Position numbers and translations under genes: made by a program | Shown here: positions 60,142-64,000 of the stretch, piece after piece | How positions within the stretch are numbered: the stretch's first letter is position 1 | Layout: every line of letters begins with the position of its first letter | The notes under the pieces: model-generated | What the model saw: the letters and a program-made list of their open reading frames with translations, nothing else | The model's database searches: none | Told to the model about the DNA's origin: nothing | Origin: Malus domestica | Lineage: Eukaryota > Streptophyta > Magnoliopsida > Rosales > Rosaceae | Direction: 5' to 3' | DNA: 64,000 bases | Assembly (NCBI RefSeq): GCF_042453785.1 | Contig: NC_091675.1 | Coordinates: 7,638,501-7,702,500 of the forward strand

Positions 60142-60284
60142 TATTTTAGTAAATAGAGTATTGGATTTTTACTCATGTGTCTTGAGTGCGAAACACTCCA
60201 TTTCCTAAATTATTGTATTAGTTTCGTATCCTTCCTCCTTCTCTTATATATTATTAATAAATTTAAAAAAAATCTTAATATCAT
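60116..60284 (+). mobile_element. 143-bp LINE 3' tail with exact 13-bp target duplication
   Basis: ATCTTAATATCAT occurs at 60116-60128 and 60272-60284. The segment between, 60129-60271, ends in an eight-A run at 60264-60271 after TATTATTAATAAATTT and TCGTATCCTTCCTCCTTCTC, the usual look of the 3' end of plant L1 elements. Severe 5' truncation plus a 13-base target duplication and A tail is the hallmark of target-primed reverse transcription. Confidence 0.8.
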
Positions 60285-60751
60285 TCTTACTTACACACTG
60301 GTAATTGTAAGCATTTCTTTTGTTAATCCATTATGCTTAATTTGTAGCTAGCCATGCTTGTGACTTAGTTGATTAACAACCAATATTTAACTTAATTAAA
60401 TAAGAGAATTCACTCCAGTATCTGGTAATACCTCCTTGTAAGGAAATTGTGCTGGGAAAATTAATCTTACCTAGGTAATGCGGGAGACCAATTTTTAAAC
60501 CAAATTCTGCAAACCAAATGATGTGGTAATATCGATTAATGTGCTCATTTCCTATTAGTGACACCTTTAGTTTGCATATCTAATTTAAAATTTTAATCTC
60601 CTTAGCATTATGCATCTTACTTTATAATTTTCCAACAAATTAATAACCTTACTATACATAGTAAGTTTGATCTCATCATTTGTTGTTGTGTGCACAGTGC
60701 TTGCAAAACGTCATATCTTGTTTCTTTAAATTTATTTGGTTACAGTCATAG
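60285..60751. other. AT-rich intergenic stretch
   Basis: No gene, repeat or site recognised; one 63-codon minus-strand frame without features. Confidence 0.5.
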
Positions 60752-60995
60752 TCTCTAAAAAAGGGACAAGGCTGCCCTCCATTTCCGGTGTCCTCCCTGT
60801 GCCCTCCACTTCCGGTGCCCTTTCTGTGCCCTCGTGTGGTCACGGTTAAGCAACGTCAACATTTTATATTACTATTCATTTTTATCTTATTATATCTATA
60901 AAAAAATAATATAAAATATCATGACCACACAAAATAAGTGGGCACGAAAAAAACACCGAAAATTGAGGACAGACAATCCTTGTCTCTAAAAAAGG
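60752..60995. mobile_element. MITE flanked by a 13-base direct repeat
   Basis: TCTCTAAAAAAGG occurs exactly at 60752-60764 and 60983-60995. The segment between starts GACAAGGCTGCCC and its other end reads ACAAGGATTGTCTGTCC on the minus strand. GTGGTCACG and its partial inverse CATGACCACAC lie around an ATATAAAATAT centre, so the element is partly palindromic. Part of the 13 bases may belong to the terminal repeats; TAAAAAAGG would then be a 9-base target duplication. Confidence 0.65.
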
Positions 60996-61105
60996 CAGTG
61001 TGGTCACGCTGCTAAATCTTTGGACATGTTTTAATTCTCTTTTCTTTTAATTTCCCAGAAAACAACACAAACATCAACTTCGTTTTCTTGTTTAAAAGGC
61101 TGTGC

Positions 61106-61217
61106 CACGTGCATACACAGTCTGTCAAACGAAAAGCTCAAGTGAACCCACAATCTCGTTATGACACGTGACATGTGACACCTGGCTCATGACATCTTAC
61201 TGTGCCATGTTCACGTG
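61106..61217. promoter_or_regulatory. Cluster of three CACGTG G-box cores
   Basis: CACGTG occurs at 61106-61111, 61165-61170 and 61212-61217, in the contexts GCCACGTGC, GACACGTGA and TTCACGTGA. Such ACGT cores are bound by bZIP and bHLH factors in abscisic acid and light responses. No gene start is recognised next to them; they lie about 1 kb downstream of the FPF1-like stop. Confidence 0.5.
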
Positions 61218-62211
61218 AAGCCCCTCACATCACATGTTGAGATTTTGATCTTCCTCCACGTTGGGGACCTCATCATGTGACTTTTAAGAATCCCAATCAA
61301 AACCCATTCAACAAATATTGTAAAAGTGCTCGTGTTTTATGATTGGATAATGGATAATGCTTTGTACCCATATATTGATATTTTACCCAAACTTTGATAA
61401 GAGAAGATTTTGGATAATGTGAAAACAATGTAACTTAATTTAGGAAAAATATAGCTTTTCTTTTAGAGTACAACTTTGTGGGGTTGGATTAGAGTATCAA
61501 TTAGCCAGTTATGTACTTAACATAATTGCAATTAAGAAGAAAATTGTGTATATCTGTTTTTAATTGATTTTCCAAGCTTTTAATAATTCAAAATGATAAT
61601 CATGTTCCAAAACTTGAAACAAACATTGTCCGCGATGTTGAAAACAAAGAAAACAAAAGCAATCAAGAACAATGAAAGAAAGAGGTGTTAGAACTTTCCT
61701 GGGCTTTTTGTAGGCATGAAGATGAGCAAAAGTTGAAGTGCGATGTGACGTGCTTTGTAACTAATTAACTTCCCCGAACTTTAATCTTTTATAAATTCAG
61801 CGTTTATATATTTAGCTCTATTCCCTTCTTTTTCACACAATCATACAAGTATTGTAGTTACCAAACTGCCATCGATCATATATAGCTGCGACCTGTGCTT
61901 AAGTATTGTAGTTAACAAAAAGTAAATAGAGTCTACTCATTTGCTTCTTTCAATGATATACACTATTATTATCAGATGGTACAAAGCCAAAATATTTTAC
62001 AAAGCAACCCAATATATCCCAAATAACACAATCACCATGCATGTAGATGTACTCTTTATTACACCCGATGTATACCAACAAACACAAAAGCATATCAATC
62101 ACTAAAAGAACAAAGTAAGCTAGTGATATGAAGAAAAAAGAAAAAGAAATCAACAATATATCAACGAGACTCGCACACAACGTAAGGTACCAACTGATGT
62201 CATACATATGT

Positions 62212-62532
62212 CTACACGTCCCGAACGTGGAAGACGTTGGGGTTTTTAATGACAATATCGTACATGTAAACAGAGTTGAACTTGGAGAAGTCTCTGGGGA
62301 GAGAGATTAGATCGATCGAAGATCGCTTGTGGAATTGGAAGAGATCGGGATCACCTCCATAGTACCTCTCCCATCCTAACCCCGTCAATATTTGCTCGAG
62401 CGTTGAGTAGGACGACACCACCTGCCCACTCGGCAAGTGCACCAAAGCCTTCCTCCTAGTCGATGTCTCGGCCTGCGGATTTTCCACCAGGCGAATCACC
62501 CCATTATTATTGAAAACCCAAACCCCAGACAT
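62212..62532 (-). CDS. FPF1-like: FLOWERING PROMOTING FACTOR 1-like protein
   Basis: A small plant protein that promotes flowering and gibberellin-linked growth in several species (family knowledge; biochemical role unclear). Single exon, 106 residues, close to the usual 110. It starts [19 protein letters not shown], has the family blocks [38 protein letters not shown] and [20 protein letters not shown], and ends [14 protein letters not shown]. The same frame stays open upstream to 62841 without a stop, but those codons lie in the leader and promoter and match nothing, so the ATG at 62532 is the start. A TATATATAC box lies at about 62670-62678 on the minus strand, some 140 bases upstream. Confidence 0.95.
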   Translation of the reverse strand: MSGVWVFNNNGVIRLVENPQAETSTRRKALVHLPSGQVVSSYSTLEQILTGLGWERYYGGDPDLFQFHKRSSIDLISLPRDFSKFNSVYMYDIVIKNPNVFHVRDV

Positions 62533-62669
62533 TTTTTCGTTCTGGTTGCTAGAACTAGGGTTTTCTCTGGTGGGCAGTATTGGTTGTAATGTGTTGCTGT
62601 TTCTGTGGAGAAAGGGGAGGAGAAGGAAATGGAGTGGGTTGCTGTGAGAAAACAGGTGGTCGGAGGGGG

Positions 62670-62678
62670 TATATATAT
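62670..62678 (-). promoter_or_regulatory. TATA box of the FPF1-like gene
   Basis: ACACATATATATACCCCC on the minus strand, 138-146 bases before the start codon. That would leave a leader of about 110 bases. A CACGTG core lies further upstream at 63032-63037. Confidence 0.55.
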
Positions 62679-63259
62679 GTGTGTCAAAGGGACAAATCAA
62701 AACAAGAGGGAATACTCTATGAGTGGGAGTGAGAAACTGAAAAGGATGGTGATTGTGGGACCTAATGGGATTAAAAACAAGAGGGTGCATGGATGCGCGT
62801 AGGGTTTTTTGATTTAGGGCACAAATCATCACCATCAACATCCAATTCCGTGGGGTTGGGGTTTGGAAGAATCTTTGTGTAGCTTAATTGTTCTCCTTTT
62901 TCTCTTTTTATTTTTAGGTGATGGGGAATCTTTGTATACAAATGCATGCCACTGTTCATTAATTAAGAAAAGATTCAAAAAGGAAAGTCAATGATGGAAA
63001 GACGCTGCACTCACTTATATCACGAGATGTCCACGTGAAGGGGGTGGGAGTGACTAGGGGCTGTTATTTCTTGTGTGGATCTTGGGATGTTGGTGGGTTT
63101 TCCGACTGAAAGCTGCTGTTTGGGATTATTGTTGGAAAAACGTAGTCATTTATAATTGCTTTTAACCTTAAAGGCTTTGCCCTAGTTAAGTTGTCAAATC
63201 CGGCTTGTTGTATTTTGTGATTCTTTGCAGTGTGATTTTCGAATTTCCAACTCGGAAAG

Positions 63260-63425
63260 AAAAGTATTAGCAATGTGGTCAGTAAATATGTGAGATTGGT
63301 GGCAAGTCACGGTTATTCACACTTTCTTCCGGGTTTCGAATCCAAGACCTCCAGTTTTTTGTTTAAAGGAAGCCTTGCAATCCGCATTTTACCACTGGGC
63401 CACCAACTCGTGGTTTGTATACTGT
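63260..63425 (-). mobile_element. Possible tRNA-derived SINE
   Basis: On the minus strand, TGGCCCAGTGG matches the polymerase III box A (at about 63390-63400) and GATTCGAAACC resembles box B (at about 63345-63355). The boxes are wider apart than in a tRNA and no cloverleaf is possible, so this is a SINE-type relic and not a tRNA gene. Confidence 0.5.
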
Positions 63426-63760
63426 ATTAGTTGATATAATTTTAATGAGCCTTTGAATAGATTAAGTGAATACCCAAAATTGTAGTCATTTTATTTCTAT
63501 CTTTCTACATAACCGAAGAATGGAAAAGATTCTTTAAGAGTATCTGGTCCCAGAAATGCATGATAATTCAAATGTGATTTGGTCTTCCTCAATACTGTTT
63601 CAATTTTAATCAATTTTTTTCCTATTTGTTTTAAGGTATGACTATAGATGGTAAAGGTGCACGCCTTGAGTTCTTCCCAAACGGATCAACACACATCTAA
63701 TTGCATGCATATTTTATTAAATGCGTCTTCATGTGGTGCTTGAAACTAAATTGGTAGAGT

Positions 63761-63762
63761 AT

Positions 63763-63793
<31 letters not shown>
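63761..63793. repeat. CA/TA microsatellite
   Basis: An ACACAC run passes into ATATAT just left of the 120-base MITE. A second TA tract lies on the other side of that MITE at about 63914-63932. Confidence 0.85.
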
Positions 63794-63913
63794 GGGAGTT
63801 ATTATTAGCACTCCAAAAATCTCATTTGACACTCCAAACTTTCTATAATTAGAAAGAAAAATACACTTGTGAGGAGTGTAAAATGAGATTTTTGGAAAGC
63901 TAATAACAATTCC
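63794..63913. mobile_element. 120-bp MITE inserted in a TA repeat
   Basis: The left end is GGGAGTTATTATTAGCACTC; the right end reads GGAATTGTTATTAGCTTTCC on the minus strand. Both arms continue CCAAAAATCTCATTT and ACACTCC. It is flanked by TATA on both sides, so TA may be the target duplication, as in Tc1/mariner (Stowaway) MITEs. The motif TTATTGGC..TCCAAAAT in KAKU4 intron 6 is related. Confidence 0.75.
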
Positions 63914-63940
63914 ATATATATATATATATATATTTCTGGT

Positions 63941-64000
63941 AATGCTAGGTAGATCAAATTTGCAAATTATGTAATGTGTCACCAATAGGAAATTAACATT
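63941..64000. mobile_element. Partial copy of the GAGTAATG-type MITE, cut by the window edge
   Basis: GGTAATGCTAGGTAGATCAA followed by GTGTCACCAATAGGAAATT aligns by eye with the left half of the element at 3217-3374, which has GAGTAATGATAGGG and GGTGTCACCAATAAAAAATG. The rest lies beyond the window. Confidence 0.6.

Noticed and set aside
62212-62841. 209-codon version of the FPF1-like protein
   Set aside because: The first 103 codons cover the TATA box and leader and match nothing; the family starts at MSGVWVF, at 62532.
63340-63425. tRNA gene on the minus strand
   Set aside because: Box A- and B-like motifs are present, but they are too far apart and no cloverleaf stems or anticodon loop can be drawn; a SINE relic is more likely.
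1-64000. CRISPR arrays, bacterial operons, prophage or defence islands
   Set aside because: The DNA is plant nuclear; the direct repeats found are transposon target duplications, microsatellites and local duplications.

Overview
The window is nuclear DNA of a flowering plant. Genes are split by many short introns with GT/AG borders and AT-rich introns, intergenic DNA is AT-rich and full of small transposon relics, and every protein I can name is most like a eudicot family member. A Rosaceae source (apple, pear or Prunus type) is my guess from the style of the repeats; nothing in the sequence proves it.

Layout: 1-8842 has no gene I can support. It carries at least six miniature transposon relics, two local duplications and a TA microsatellite. 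Then come CSN5 (minus, 8843-11507), a KAKU4-like nuclear lamina gene (minus, 12400-19650), a small uncharacterised plant gene (plus, 21029-21493), the 60S ribosome maturation factor REIL (plus, 22567-24785), a DUF1644 zinc-finger gene (minus, 25992-27280), the ribosome-rescue GTPase HBS1 (minus, 31759-37052), the plastid kinase-like gene ABC1K1 (minus, 39523-44961) and the replication factor RPA2 (plus, 48006-50850). A complete but dead Ty1/copia element lies at 51735-56572. The right side holds further transposons and a FPF1-like gene (minus, 62212-62532). I rebuilt exon structures by hand; all the listed multi-exon CDS keep frame from start to stop.

The genes are housekeeping functions without operon-like logic: protein degradation control (CSN5), nuclear envelope (KAKU4), ribosome maturation and rescue (REIL, HBS1), plastid isoprenoid metabolism (ABC1K1), DNA replication (RPA2) and flowering/growth (FPF1). 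What links them is synteny. From memory of Arabidopsis locus numbers, FLP1, ABC1K1, a DUF1644 gene, REIL1 and KAKU4 lie in this order at At4g31380-31430, RPA2 and REIL2 are neighbours at At2g24490-24500, and HBS1 sits next to an FPF1-like gene at At5g10625-10630. The window looks like the unfractionated ancestor of these segments.

I found no CRISPR, rRNA or convincing tRNA gene and no defence-type gene cluster. The most interesting material is in the mobile DNA: three miniature element families that share GAGTAA-type ends and 9-base target duplications, a three-copy fold-back family, a LINE tail with a perfect 13-base target duplication that truncates an open reading frame, and a copia polyprotein stopped seven times in one frame.
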